A stretch of 64,000 nucleotides of DNA from Chrysemys picta bellii. Its lineage: Eukaryota; Chordata; Testudines; Emydidae. This document shows, in pieces, positions 1-11,045 of the stretch. The stretch covers positions 38,253,583 through 38,317,582 of the forward strand of contig NC_088797.1 of NCBI RefSeq assembly GCF_011386835.1. The letters run 5' to 3'. The notes under the pieces are model-generated. The model was given only the letters and a program-made list of their open reading frames with translations. It was not told the origin of the DNA and made no database searches. The position numbers were made by a program, and so were the translations under genes. The stretch's first letter is position 1. The number at the start of each line of letters is the position of its first letter.

Positions 1-126
1 TGTACTGTCATGAATAATGCCATTAGGGAAAGCAATATTGTTGTAACTAGCTGTCTCATCTTATAACAGTGGACTTTTATTTCTGATTCTCCTCCCTTGC
101 TGACAATCTGCTGCTTATGTTTTCAG

Positions 127-289
127 GGTTGGTGTATAATTACAATGAAACAGGCATTCATAGAGTTGAACTTGGGTGGGAGCAATGCATTAGTATTCCA
201 CTAGTGCAGCCAGACATGTACGGACTGCTTAAACAATGGGATAAGTACCTAGAAGAATTCTCTACTGGAGAGGCCTGGTTTTTTCACAG
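127..289 (+). CDS. MKRN2OS: MKRN2OS penultimate coding exon
   Basis: This is a 163-bp exon between a TTTTCAG acceptor and a CACAG|GTATGT donor. It starts with two bases that complete a split Gly codon and ends with two bases of a split Arg codon. It encodes the conserved WEQCISIPLVQPDMYG and QWDKYLEEF block. The ATG at 117 lies inside the acceptor region and is not a start codon. Confidence 0.93.
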
Positions 290-3200
290 GTATGTAGTTC
301 AGCAGATGGATGTACTAGAATAGTAATTATTAAAGGATGATGAACTGGGATATTTAGCTTTGGATTCTGCTAGACTTGTGGTTCACAGCTGAGATTGATT
401 TACCCAATCATACAGGAGCCAGTCTGAATAACCCCTTCCTACAAAACCACCACTTGAAAATTGACACCTTTGTTAACAGAAAAGGGTATTTTGAGGTAAT
501 TATTGAAGTAACAGACAACCCTGATGGAATGCAGAACCTCTAGAGCATTTTAAGGTCAATTCTTTAGCAATGTGAGTTTGTGCACTACTGATAACATTCT
601 CATCACCAAGTCATGGCTCCTGAAGAATGTATGGCTGGTTGTGGAAAAAGAATCACCGACTTTTCCCAGTTCTGTAGTCAAAGAATCACTGGTTATGGGA
701 TTCAACCCTCTACCTACCTTTTGATCTACAGGATGAAATCCTGACCTTACTGAAGTCTATGGGAGTTTTGCTATTGACTTCAGTGGGGTCAGGCTTTCAT
801 CCACAGTGTACTTCCAGATGATGTACTTCATGTCAATAGTCAGAAATGGAAAAAATATACTATCAGGCTTATCTCCAGCAGTTCCAGCTAGTTTGCAATG
901 TTGTTCTTTTGCTAATTAACTAGCGAAAGATGTCAGCAGACTTTCAACAAAACCATCATGTTCAGCATAGAATGCTTCAATCTCTTTTTAACTTCCATTG
1001 AGGCTCATGGCTGACAACAGCATTATCAGTGATGTGGTCAGGCTGGAACATGCATGTCACCTCACCAGGCATATGGGCAAACTTACTGCTTCAAAGGAGA
1101 AGGCTAATACTCTAAATGTTCATTTTAAAAAGTGAATTTACTAAATATCCTATTTGGGCCCAATCGTGTGAAATGCTGAAGTCAATGGGAGGGCACTTGG
1201 TACTTTGTCGACCAAGCCCAATTTTAACCACTGTATGTTTGGCTGATGTAGTGGTGTATTTCAACATTTGTTTTTGAGTCTTCCTTGTCTTTTTGGCTGA
1301 AATCAAAAGGATTCGATTTCAAGTTAAATTTTCAAAAGCAACTAAGGCCTGGTCTACACTGAGGGGTGGGGGGAGAAGGAAGGGGAGAAATTCGATCTAA
1401 GTACGTTAGTTAGTGAATAACGTAGCTGAAGTCTACGTACTTAGATCTAGTTACCACGGTGTCTTCACTATGGTGAGTCGACTGCTGCCACTCCCCCGTC
1501 GACTCTGCCTGCGCCTCTCGCCGAGCTGGGGTACAGGTGTTGATGGGAGAGCGCTCGGGATTAATTTATCACATCTAGACTAGACGCGATAAATCGACCC
1601 CCGCTGGATCGATCGCTGCCCTCCGATCCGGCCAGTAGTGAAGACATACCCTAAGTGACTTCAAAAAATGAGTCCCATTGACTTCCAATTACTCTGACAC
1701 TTTTTAAATTCCCACCCATAAGTGTTTCTTCTTAAAAGTAATTTGATGTCAAACAAAATGATGGTGGAGAGAGGGTTAGGTATTTACACTTTTTTCTACA
1801 AGCCTTTTTGATAGCAAGAATATTTAATTCAGACAGCTTACTCACAAAAGTAAGTGATCTACTACTCTTAAGTATGCCTGCAGTCACACTCTGTCCATGT
1901 ACACCCAATCTAAACAGTGGCATATTGAGCTTTCTAGATATTCTAGAAGAATAGAAATTTTATACAGATTTTTCAGATCACTAACCAAAACTATGCAGAT
2001 TCAAATTTTTAAAAAATTGGTCATGAAGTTAAGTTTTGTAGTGAATTCGTTTTATGACTGCATTTTGAACTTCAGCAAACATTGGGCCAACTAGTTCTAA
2101 TTCCAGTTCTTTAATTTGCTTCCAAATGACTGACAGGCACATCAGCTCCATTTCAAGACTTTGCTTAAGCAAATTAATTCACTTGCTGACAAAAATGTTG
2201 TTTTTCTTGAACTAACTATAACTTAAAGTAAAGACCTTCATTTTAAATCATTCTAAAATCTGCATAACCTTTGAAAGTAGCTATAGAACAGGGGTCGGCA
2301 ACCTTTCAGAAGTGGTGTGCCGAGTCTTCACTTATTCACTCTAATTTAAGGTTTCACGTGCCAATAATACATTTTAATGTTTTTAGAAGGTCTCTTTCTA
2401 TAAGTCTATAATATATAACTAAACTATTGTTGTATGTAAAGTAAAAAGGGTTTTAAAATGTTTAAGAAGCTTCATTTAAAATTAAATTAAAATGCAGAGC
2501 CCGCCCCCGGACCGGTGGCCAGGACTCAGGCAGTGTGAGTACCACTGAAAAATCAGCTCGCGTGCTGCCTTCGGCATGCGTGCCATAGGTTGCCTACCCC
2601 TGCTATAGAAGTTACATTCTACCTTTTTGTTATACAGACCAGTCCTGTGATGACTAAGTGTATTTTCTGCTGATCCAGATTTTGTGCTCCCCCTACTGCA
2701 GTAACTGTAAGCCACTGGTTTTGTCTGAGACAGATAACATACATTTACAGTTTTGGTTTCTCTCTAGTTACTTTCTGCATGATTCTAAAGACAGTGTGTG
2801 ATTTTTAGCCATTATAATTTTATATCCTGAGAATTTAGTTCACTCTCAAACAGTAAAGCTTAGATGACTATAATGTGTTAAGACACCAACTATGTGAATG
2901 ATCTTGGGCTTCAGCATGAAAAAAAAATATGTCCTTTCCCAAGACCTGAAAGGAAATCAGTCATGCTTCCAAGTTACAAATCAGATACAGAGATCCCAGG
3001 AGTGGTCTCTACTGGGATCATTACTTGATCTCTGGAAAGTAAGTAGAGGCAGCAAATGAAGAGTAAAAATGTATTGTGATTTCACTGGGAGCAGCTCCTT
3101 AGGAAAAGAATAAATCACTGTCTGAACTCAGTTTTTAAAGTAAGCCATGTTGTCTCAGCTTTGCTTCTAAATTAAAGGTTATAAAACATTTGGGGGAAAA

Positions 3201-6200
3201 GACTCATGTGTTGTGTTTTAAGAGAGCCCACACACTTTGCTTATTGCCTAGGAATGTAGAGGAGGCTATAAAATACCTAATTCTCTCTTTTAATTTAAAT
3301 TCAGTTATCTGAGTGGGGACACTAAACTATACCTTGATTTTTACTGAAAGAGTCCACCCTTCCGCCTCTTCCTATCCATGTTCTGACCCTTCCTGCAGGC
3401 TCCCACTGCAGCTGGCTGCTGCAGCCTTGTGAGTCTTCCTCCAGAGGGGATCTAGTACTTAAAAGTGAAAAAGCCTTCCAGCCTGCCAGACCTATTAACA
3501 CAACATTGAAACTGTTAAAGGGCTTCATTACCACTTGAATGGCTCTTTAACAGGTATTTGCCAACCTCCAGGTATATACTGTCAGTTTCTAAATTTACTG
3601 ACAAAAACAGTTGTGCATTACTGTAATATTTACTCAGAACATGTTAGTCTACAGAACCTTAGTTTAAAATTTGCTTTAAAAATATTTCATTAGTGTGTTG
3701 CTGAAGATTATAAAATCACATCTCTAAAAAATCCTTGCATAGATTTTTAGATGCACAATCTGAGTATTCATCTTTAGCCTTAAATGCTTGGATCTTCAGA
3801 TATATAGTTTTAAATAAATCCTTCAAAAGACCACCCTTATCTAAAATACACATGCGAGCTGGGCTGCTGTCAGGCATAGGGGCACCAGTTTAATAATACT
3901 GCATAGGGCCCCATAAATCTTAAGGATGGCCCTGAACACGTTTGATAGTGATGAATGTGATAAAGGGTCATTTGTTATAAATACAATGGCAAACTAAAAT
4001 CCCCCAAGTTGTCTTCAATAAACAGCAAGGAAACCTATTTTTTGTTACAATGCTATGCCCCATTATGACCTTGTTTCAGCAAAAACACTTAAGCATGTGC
4101 TTTGCTAGGTTGGGCACAAGCAGACTAACTTTAGGCATCCAAACATTTTAGATTTGGACTAGGACTAGTGAGAAAATTGCACTGGGATTTCCCAGGTGTT
4201 GTGCAGTGCAGCATATTTGCTTATAATTACTTAACTAAAACAATAAGCTATGGTGAAGCAAGTATATTCAGGCAATAACATGCTTAGCAAACCAGAAGTC
4301 AGAGGTCACTATAAATACATCATGCACCAAAGCAAAAGAGCTTTGAAGAGAAATAGGAGGATACTTTGAACTAGACTCAGTCCTCCATGCTACAAGTCTG
4401 CAGAAGACTGGATGTTGCAAAAGAATCTTGTAAATGCCCAGGGGTAACAAGCAAGTCTTGTGCATTCATAGGTCCCCTTGCCAGGAGATACACAGTATAT
4501 AATATATGGAACAGAAGTGACAGCTATACAGGAGGCAAGAGCGGGAGGGTCAAAGGACTAGGAGAAGCAAGATTTCTGTAGGAATGGGAGGTGGTTATGG
4601 AAAGGGCATAGAATCAGGTAGGGGACAGAGCAGTAGGTCTGTGCAGGGGTTTACAGAAGGGCAGTGCAGTAGTAAGCGTGGGAGAGAGGGAGGAAGGGGC
4701 AGTAAGAAGACTAGGGCTGTGCAGGAGGAGGAGCAAGAGAGAAGATCTATTCAAGTTGACTAGTATTGCTGTAAAAATTCTTAGGATACATACTATTAAC
4801 TTATAGGAGAGGATTGAGAAACATTTCCAAGATGAAAAGACAGAGATAATTGCAGCCTACTTTTGGCTTAGGTGGTTCCATAGGACAGTCCAACTTGAAG
4901 AACAATATTCTGGTTAAAAATGGGGAAAAGAACATATAAAAAATGTTAATCTGTCTTTAAAATGTTCTTAACGCCATTTCAATTAGTTACTTAAAAGCAT
5001 TTCTGCCCTTGAGATACATGCACAATTTATTATTGCCAACAGGAGTTTGCCAGGCAGAGTATATGCCCCTAGATCAACATAGTAATAATAGCATTTAATT
5101 GGTTTAAACTATGCTTCCAAAGAAATACCACAGTGAAAGATGTGTGTCGTGGCATAATTCACATCACTGCTGCAGGTGACAGCTTTCTGAACAGGATAAT
5201 AGTACAGCAATTAACAAGGGGACAGCTAACTTGGTAAAAGCTATCCATCTTTTTATTTTAAACATTGGAATTTGTTATTGCATACGCTAGAGCAGGGGTT
5301 CTCACAAGAAAATTTTTGATGGCCTCTGAGTGCGGCCACCAACTATTGCTGGTGGCAGCTCTGATAATTTTTCCTAAAATACTTAATTAACTTTAGGAAA
5401 AACAAATATATGCACATATACATGTCCAAAATCATTGTAATTTATTTATGTAGGGTTTTTTTGCAGACTCAATAAAAATAATGTACAGTTTTTTTTGTTC
5501 TTTACTAGACCTAAATAGAATAGAAACAAATAATGTGCTTTGAGCGTTCTTGTCCCTTTTTGTTGTTGTTTCTTTTGCTTTTTTGGTTACTTGTTTTTTT
5601 AAGACTTGCTAGCTAGTAAGTCTGTTTCTGTGAAAAGTGCTATTTGTATTTTGTCTATCACTTTTCACAGCAGCAGACTTGCTAGCTAGCAGGGAGGAAG
5701 TGAAAAGTGATAGTAACAAACATACAAATATCACTTTTCACAACAGACTTACTCAGCCCTGGCAAGCTGGGGGACAAAGCCCTGGATGGAGAGGTGGGTA
5801 GGGAGGCAGCTCAGGGCCAGGGGTGACTGGGGCGGGGGTGTGAGTCTGGGGACTGGAGCCCAGCAGCCAGGCACTGGGACCAAAGAACAAAGTAGGGGCC
5901 AGGGGCAATGTGTGTGTGTTGGGGGGGGGGGGGGGGAGAGCGAGCTTGGGGCCAGCAGTCATTGCTGCACGGCTGGGGCTGGATTGCGTGGCCCCATGGG
6001 TGTAGTCCAAAATCCTGTGGGTGGGGGTCAAAGCCCACTGCTGCACGGCCGGAGCCCAGGGCCAGAGGAGGCAGCGGGCTGAGGGGGGAGTGGAGGGGGG
6101 GGTGCGCGTGGGGCCAGGGCTCAAAGCCCGGGGCCAGGGGATGGAGCCCGCCGCCACACATCTGGAGTCTGCCACCCACCACCCCAAGTCTGAAGCCTGA

Positions 6201-6808
6201 GCCCCACTGCCTGCCTGATCCTCCAGCGTTTGTGGCTCCAGAGCGGGACAAGGCCTAACCCCTACTGGCAGTCCAAACCGAGGAGGATGTGGCTGCACAA
6301 AAATCCCCTGGTGGCCACATCTGAGAAACACTGTGCTAGAGCTTAGAATCTGTACTTTTTTTTATGCCCACAATTTTCCAGCATCTGAGAGCATCAGAGG
6401 GATAGTCATTATTACAGGTGCATTTAAGTTCTAGCATTAAGAGAATTTTAGCATTTTTGGAAGGTGTATGGTTCTTTATCTCACCCAATAAAATATTATC
6501 TCCAATTTACACATACTATTTAAAGAACTAGTTTGTCTCATTAACCTGGTTATCTGTTTCACAGGTATGATGAACACTACCACAATTGTTATACCTATGC
6601 ACTGGCATTTATTAACTGTGTTTTGGCTGCACAAGGTAAGCAGCCAATGAGTAAAAGTGAATTCACAGAAAGATTTGTGATACCACAGACAAGGAAAGCT
6701 TCCAAGTATATCACTGTCTACCGGGAGGTAGCCGAAAATTACTTCTACATTGGTGACAGCCCTGATCAAGAACAGAACAATTCTGAAGAGGACAAATTGT
6801 TACATTAA
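127..6808 (+). CDS. MKRN2OS: MKRN2OS (MKRN2 opposite strand protein), 3' part, two exons
   Basis: Two exons, 127-289 and 6565-6808, join in frame into the C-terminal part of the MKRN2OS protein family. The upstream exons lie before the window, so the gene is partial at its 5' end. The translation follows the family pattern: a VYNY segment, WEQCISIPLVQPDMYG, QWDKYLEEFSTG, then HNCYTYALAFINCVL and SKYITVYREV. The junction splits an Arg codon (AG from exon 1, G from exon 2). No signal peptide or membrane segment is visible in this part. The molecular function of the family is unknown as far as I know. In human the gene lies antisense and head-to-head with MKRN2 and converges on TSEN2. The same convergent relation to TSEN2 is seen here, which supports orthology. 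No frameshift or stop interrupts the visible exons. Confidence 0.93.
731..802. repeat. short palindromic (foldback) repeat
   Basis: Left arm GGATGAAATCCTGACC and right arm GGTCAGGCTTTCATCC are imperfect inverted repeats, and the match extends inward to ACTGAAGT/ACTTCAGT. The same kind of element, with a TTCAATGG-like core in some copies, recurs at 20047, 31801, 39393 and 45340. Confidence 0.6.
1346..1651. mobile_element. PIF/Harbinger-like MITE with TAA duplication
   Basis: A 306-bp insertion is flanked by TAA on both sides (1343-1345 and 1652-1654). Its ends are near-inverted: GGCCTGGTCTACACT on the left, and the complement of the right end reads GGGTATGTCTTCACT. The interior has several restriction-like palindromes (around ACGTAC, TCGATCGA and TCTAGA) and no coding capacity. 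A 3-bp T-A-A duplication is typical of PIF/Harbinger transposition; the superfamily assignment is inferred from this and the terminal inverted repeats (TIRs). Confidence 0.7.
2289..2602. mobile_element. hAT MITE, family A copy 1 (CAGGGGTCGGCAACC ends)
   Basis: This 314-bp element has ends CAGGGGTCGGCAACC and GGTTGCCTACCCCTG, a 15-bp TIR with one mismatch. A perfect 8-bp target duplication CTATAGAA lies at 2281-2288 and 2603-2610. Eight-bp duplications plus CAGGG ends are diagnostic of hAT elements. A second copy of the same family is at 19510-19820. Confidence 0.92.
5293..6333. mobile_element. long non-autonomous hAT element with G-rich interior
   Basis: This 1,041-bp element starts CAGGGGTTCTCA and ends TGAGAAACACTG. 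The flanks CGCTAGAG (5285-5292) and TGCTAGAG (6334-6341) match at 7 of 8 bases, as for an aged hAT duplication. The left part contains nested inverted repeats built on CTATCACTTTTCAC and GCTAGCTAGC (about 5600-5745). The right part is GC-rich with an unbroken G run of about 17 bases near 5920-5936. Long open frames here on both strands (for example 5753-6331) follow from GC richness and are not genes. Confidence 0.82.
6565..6808 (+). CDS. MKRN2OS: MKRN2OS terminal coding exon
   Basis: This 244-bp exon follows a GTTTCACAG acceptor. Its first G completes the split Arg codon, and 81 codons follow including a TAA stop at 6806-6808. It encodes the conserved His/Cys/Tyr-rich YDEHYHNCYTYAL segment, then an acidic, variable tail ending in NNSEEDKLLH. 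The ATG at 6623 is internal and not a start. Confidence 0.94.
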
Positions 6809-7484
6809 AAACAAGCATGCAATGCAGTGAAAACAAATCCATAAATAGAAAATCTTTGGGTCCAAGCTTCAGTTCTCCCTCTATATACCGGACATGCCTT
6901 CCTGCAATATTTGAAAACTAACAGTAGAACTCTGATGTGTCTGAGAAAAGGATCATCCCTTTCATATATCTCTTACGAGACATTAACATGTCACAAGAAG
7001 GAAAAGACTTGTATGAGAGTTTTCTGGGAGTTTTAAAATTTTGCACTATGCAACTAGCTAACTTTCTTGAGCACTATCACATAGGAAATTATATGCATTC
7101 CTGTTTGCTATATCATACTAAAAGTTGTATGACTGCAGTCATGTTTTGTAGTAGACAATATAAGTGTTGTAAATTAAAATAACAAGTGTAGATTACCTTT
7201 TGACCAGGGTCAGAAAAACAAAGTTTGTGACAAAAAACAACGGTGACACATTCACTATTCTCCACTAAAACACTGCTTGAATTAAGAAAGCACTGCAATT
7301 ACTGGTCACATACACTATCTTCTTCATTTGCAATATTCACTTTGTACCTTACTTCAGGCATTTGAGTAAGTTTTAACTTTACCAGTAAGTGGCAGTGTTC
7401 TTTCAGTTCCTTGTAAAATTACAGTACTATCATAATAAATGCTACATTGTACCTCCATATTTTTACTACTGTTGCAAAAATAAA
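6809..7484 (+). other. MKRN2OS: probable MKRN2OS 3'UTR with two poly(A) signals
   Basis: Sequence after the stop is AT-rich and free of recognisable transposons. AATAAA hexamers occur at 7434-7439 and 7479-7484, both plausible cleavage signals. The extent is inferred; no transcript data are available. Confidence 0.5.
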
Positions 7485-8148
7485 TAGCTGGAGTAAAACT
7501 ATACTCCTCTCTCTCTCCCTAAAAGGGCTATTTTCCAGTAAAGTATCTGGAAGTATTCAGTACTCTACCGGAAACATTTTATACTAGCCAACAGATTTTG
7601 CAAGGTTGTGTGGCCATAACTAGCAGTGGACTCGTCAGAATGTCCCCAACAAGAAATTAAAGGATCTGAAAAGACTGAACAGCAGTTTTACAGATAGGAC
7701 ATGATTGCAGAAACAGACCTATGGGCCAACTTCTGCTAGTTTTCACTGTTCTAAACCCTGAATAACTTCACTGGAGTTAATCCCTATAGACATCAATGTA
7801 ACAGAGCAGAGTGCGGCCCTATTTCTCCTAGTAGTTTTTGCAAAAGCTCAGCCAGAGTTAGTATGAATCCAAATTCTATTTTCTCCAGAGTTCTAATAAA
7901 TGGGTCTTAATTTTGTCCCACCTCTAATTTATACCTTTGCATAAATGTTATAGTGAGTATAAAAACCAACAGCATTCTTTAACCTCTTACACCACACATT
8001 TCCATTTATTTCTTAATGCCATAAACGCCTTCTGCCATTGTTTACTATATTTTAAAATTGTATTCAACATCAAGCGCTCCAAAAATAAAAAAATCATAAC
8101 ACTGCAAGAGAAGTTCTCATTAGGGTGAAATTCACCCCTGTTCAGAGG
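7485..8148. other. gap between convergent genes, nothing recognised
   Basis: AT-rich DNA downstream of the MKRN2OS poly(A) signals and upstream of the first hAT insertion. I see no exon, RNA gene or nameable repeat here. Confidence 0.6.
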
Positions 8149-8156
8149 GTAAGCAC

Positions 8157-8925
8157 CAGGGCCGGCTTTAGGAAGTGCGGGGCCCAATTCGAACATTTTC
8201 GGCAGGGCCCCGGCAAGGATGACTAAAAGAAAAACACCCCCCCCAAAAAAAAAGCCACCTTTCATTTCTTCTATGTATTATTTACTTTCCATAACTATAT
8301 GAATAGTAACAAAATTATATATTACCTACATTGCTGGCTGGAGGCAGGGCAGGGGCTGACTGGAGGTAGGGTCTGGCTAGAGACAGGGCAGGGGGTGCAG
8401 GGCTGGCTGGAGACGGGCTCGCTCCAGGCAGGGGCTGGCTGCAGTCAGGGCAGGGGGTGCGGGGCTGGTGCGGGCAGGGGATGCAGCAGGAGCTGGCTGC
8501 AGGCAGGGCAGGGCGTGCGGGGCTGGTGCGGGCAGGGGATGCAGCAGGGGCTGGCTGCCGCTGTGGGCAGGGGGTGCGGTGTGCAGGCATGGGGTGCAGC
8601 AGGGGCTCCCCTGCTTCTACCACCCCAGCCCTTTAAATAGCTGCCAGAGCCCTGGGGAAGCAGCAGGGCTCCAGTGGCTATTTAAAGGGCCGGGGCAGTA
8701 AAAGCAACGGGAGCCCCGGACTTTTTAAATAGCCCCCAGAGCCCCGCAGCCCTATCCCAGGGCTCCAGAAGTGGGGCTCTGGTGGCAATTTAAAATCTTT
8801 AAATTGCCCCCTGGGGAAGCAGGCCGCCCCGGTACAGCATACCGGCGGCGGCAAGGGCGCAGGGCTTTCTTAGGTGCGAGGCCTGATTCAGGGGAATCGC
8901 CTGAATCGGCCTAAAGCTGGCCCTG
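8157..8925. mobile_element. hAT element with internal GC-rich minisatellite
   Basis: A 769-bp element with ends CAGGGCCGGCTTTAGG and CCTAAAGCTGGCCCTG (15 of 16 match as a TIR) sits between perfect 8-bp duplications GTAAGCAC (8149-8156, 8926-8933). About 8330-8630 is an irregular tandem array built from GGGGCTGGCTGC and GGGCAGGGGATGCAGCAGG-type units. The open frames in this block are repeat artefacts. Confidence 0.92.
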
Positions 8926-8949
8926 GTAAGCACAAACCCACTGTACTAC

Positions 8950-9137
8950 GACAGGTTTCAGAGTAGCAGCCGTGTTAGTCTGTATCCGCAAAAAGAAGAA
9001 CAGGAGTACTTGTGGCACCTTAGAGACTAACAAATTTATTAGAGCATAAGCTTTCGTGGGCTGTAGTCCATGAAAGCTTATGCTCGAATACATTTGTTAG
9101 TCTCTAAGGTGCCACAAGTACTCCTGTTCTTCTCTTT
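8950..9137. mobile_element. foldback retroelement-like insertion with 12-bp TSD
   Basis: The insertion is flanked by a perfect 12-bp duplication CCACTGTACTAC (8938-8949, 9138-9149). It begins with a GTAGCAGCCGTGTTAGTCTG motif common in turtle repeats. Two long arms (about 8996-9058 and 9070-9132) are near-perfect reverse complements around a GGCTGTAGTCC centre. Each arm carries GAAAGCTTATGCTC outward from the centre (left arm on -, right arm on +). The arm sequence resembles the hammerhead-like repeats at 9450, 34375 and 58685. I infer a Penelope-like origin from the duplication, the inversion and the shared motif. Confidence 0.75.
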
Positions 9138-9449
9138 CCACTGTACTACTTAATCCCTATTTTGAGAGTTCAAATGGAACTTAAATAGTGCAGGGGCCTT
9201 GAGAGGTGTTTCTGCTCAAGGGTGAATTTCTGATTGGCTCAGAACCAGGACCTTCTGTGCTTTTACCAGTCGGAATACACTTTGTGAATGAAAATAAATA
9301 TATGGCAAGTTTCAGTCTCTCTGGTTATGCACTTCTAAAGTAAATAATTTGGTGCAATAGCATTGAAAATATTAAATATGATCTGCTCTTTGAAAATAAA
9401 TACCATGAAATCTACTTTCTATAAATACCTTGACATTCAGCTTGAAGAG

Positions 9450-9574
9450 GTAAGTATCAGAGGGGTAGCCGTGTTAGTCTGAATCTTGCATCTGAAGAAG
9501 TGAGGTTCTTACCCACAAAAGCTTATGCTCCCAATAATTCTGTTAGTCTTAAAGGTGCCACAGGACCCTCTGTT
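9450..9574 (+). mobile_element. short retroelement-like insertion, 11-bp TSD, decayed hammerhead-like core
   Basis: A perfect 11-bp duplication AGCTTGAAGAG (9439-9449, 9575-9585) flanks the element. It opens with GGGGTAGCCGTGTTAGTCTG and carries CTGAAGA at 9492-9498, a GTG-A-GGT/ACCCAC hairpin, then AAAA where related copies have GAAA, and a short AGC/GCT hairpin ending in C at 9530. The changed G would disable a hammerhead. Confidence 0.78.
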
Positions 9575-9917
9575 AGCTTGAAGAGAGAGGCCATTATCCA
9601 GACACAACATTTCCAATTACAGTACAGATGCTACAGAGGGAAAACACAAACATTAGAATATTTTCCCCTTTTTTCAATTTTATACATAGTGTAATCTACA
9701 ATGAAATAGTGCTATATATTGCTGCATTGCTGAAACAGGATACGGCTGGATTGTACTGTGTTGACTATCCCCTGCTGGCAGATGATTCCTGGAGGACCAT
9801 TACCAGCTGGCAGAGTTTAGAGCAACTCTTGCTTCTGCTGAGGTCAGGGTAGAACTGGCCAAAAAAATCAGGGAGCCCCTCTGGTGTGCTGAGTGGAAAC
9901 AGTGTAGAAAAGAATAG

Positions 9918-10097
9918 AATCATAGAGTATCAAGGTTGGAAGGGACCTCAGGAGGTCATCTAGTCCAACCCCCTACTCAAAGCAGGACCAATCCACAGAC
10001 AGATTTTTGTCCCAGATCCCTAAGTGGCCCCTTTAAGGATTGAACTCGCAGCCCTGGGTTTAGCAGGCCAATGCTCAAACCACTGAGCTATCCCTCC
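9918..10097 (-). mobile_element. Cry-type tRNA-derived SINE, antisense
   Basis: Read on the - strand it begins with a tRNA-like head: an A-box-like TAGCTCAGTGGTTTGAGCAT (complement of 10071-10090) and a B-box-like GAGTTCAATCC (complement around 10037-10047). It ends with a tail containing CTAGATGACCTCCTGAGGTC and GATTCTATGATTC-like sequence. This is the layout of the Cry SINEs of cryptodiran turtles and is the main basis for the host call. It is close to full length. Confidence 0.85.
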
Positions 10098-10499
10098 TTC
10101 CAAGAGGTCCCAGTGTATAAAGCAATATCCACTAAAACCAGTTTAATTGGCCAAGCAGGTTATCTTCTATGACTAATGACACCTGCAGTGCTACCAAGGG
10201 GGACACTTGTGATAATTTACCTTGATAACATTTTATGTTATGGAATATTTTTAATGCCAAATCACAGTGACAAGCATACAAATAGCAAGCTGCCCAGCAC
10301 TCAGTTTTAGCTATGCTAAATACAGCAATAATTTGAATTTTAGCTGTGCTTTGAGAAATTTCAAGCTAAGTCAAACTATATTTTTAGATTACCAACCATA
10401 CCAATGAACTTGGGTATAGTATCTTTCCCCTTCCCTCTATTGGACGTAATCAGAACTGCTTGCTTTGTGTCATATAGGCCCTATGCTGTTTATGTAAGG

Positions 10500-10611
10500 T
10501 ACTTACTTGGCTGCCCTATTACTACAGTATCTGAGTATCTCAGTCTTCACTGTAGTTATCCCCACAACACCCCTTTGGAGTAGGGAAGTGTTATTATCCC
10601 CATTTTACTGA
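10500..10611. repeat. MIR-like SINE, left half
   Basis: TATCCCCATTTTACTGAGGCACAG is the conserved MIR core. The element is cut by the hAT insertion at 10620 and resumes at 10943. Boundaries are approximate. Confidence 0.65.
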
Positions 10612-10619
10612 GGCACAGT

Positions 10620-10934
10620 CAGGACCGGCTCCAGGCACCAGCAAAGGAAGCAGGTGCCTGGGCGGCCAATAGAAAGGGGTGGCACTCCGTCTGTTATTGG
10701 GGTGGCATGTCCAGGTCTGCGGTGGCAATTTGGTGGCGAGTCCTTCAGTCCCTCTCTTAGTCTTCGGCGGCACTTCGGCGGCAACTCAATCACTCCGCTT
10801 CAGTCTTCGGCGGCAATTCAGCGGCGGGTCCTTCACTCCCTCTCTTCCTCTTCGGCGGCAGCTCAATCGGGTTTTTCTTTTTTCTCTCTTTTTTTCCGCC
10901 ACTTGGGGCAGCAAAAAAGCTGGAGTCAGCCCTG
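10620..10934. mobile_element. hAT MITE inserted into a MIR
   Basis: A 315-bp element with ends CAGGACCGGCTCC and GGAGTCAGCCCTG sits between perfect 8-bp copies of GGCACAGT (10612-10619, 10935-10942). That octamer is part of the conserved MIR sequence, so the insertion split an older SINE. The interior is a set of CTTCGGCGGCA-type repeats. Confidence 0.9.
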
Positions 10935-10942
10935 GGCACAGT

Positions 10943-11045
10943 GAGACTACATGACATGCCTAAGATCACACAGGAAGTCTGGGATCTGAATCCTGGTCTC
11001 CCAAATCCTAAACTAGTGCCCTAACTAGTGGGCAATCCTTCCTCT
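10943..11045. repeat. MIR-like SINE, right half
   Basis: Continues the MIR after the hAT insertion with sequence of the GATCACACAGGAAGTCTG and GAATCCTGGTCTCC type. Boundaries are approximate. Confidence 0.6.

Larger units (their letters stand above)
290..6564 (+). other. MKRN2OS: last MKRN2OS intron (6.3 kb), mostly repeats and plain AT-rich DNA
   Basis: The intron holds three DNA-transposon relics listed separately (1346-1651, 2289-2602, 5293-6333) and one palindromic repeat (731-802). I found nothing coding between them. The stretches 803-1345, 1655-2280 and 2611-5284 contain no repeat I can name with confidence, except a possible transposon scrap near 3876-3932. Confidence 0.7.

Noticed and set aside
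3876..3932. Small hAT-like scrap with CAGGCATAGGGGC and GGATGGCCCTG ends
   Set aside because: Ends look hAT-like but no target duplication is visible and the interior is only about 30 bp; not strong enough to list.
5753..6331. 192-codon - strand open frame and overlapping frames
   Set aside because: All lie inside a GC-rich hAT element, are low complexity (Pro/Gly/Ala), and overlap on both strands.
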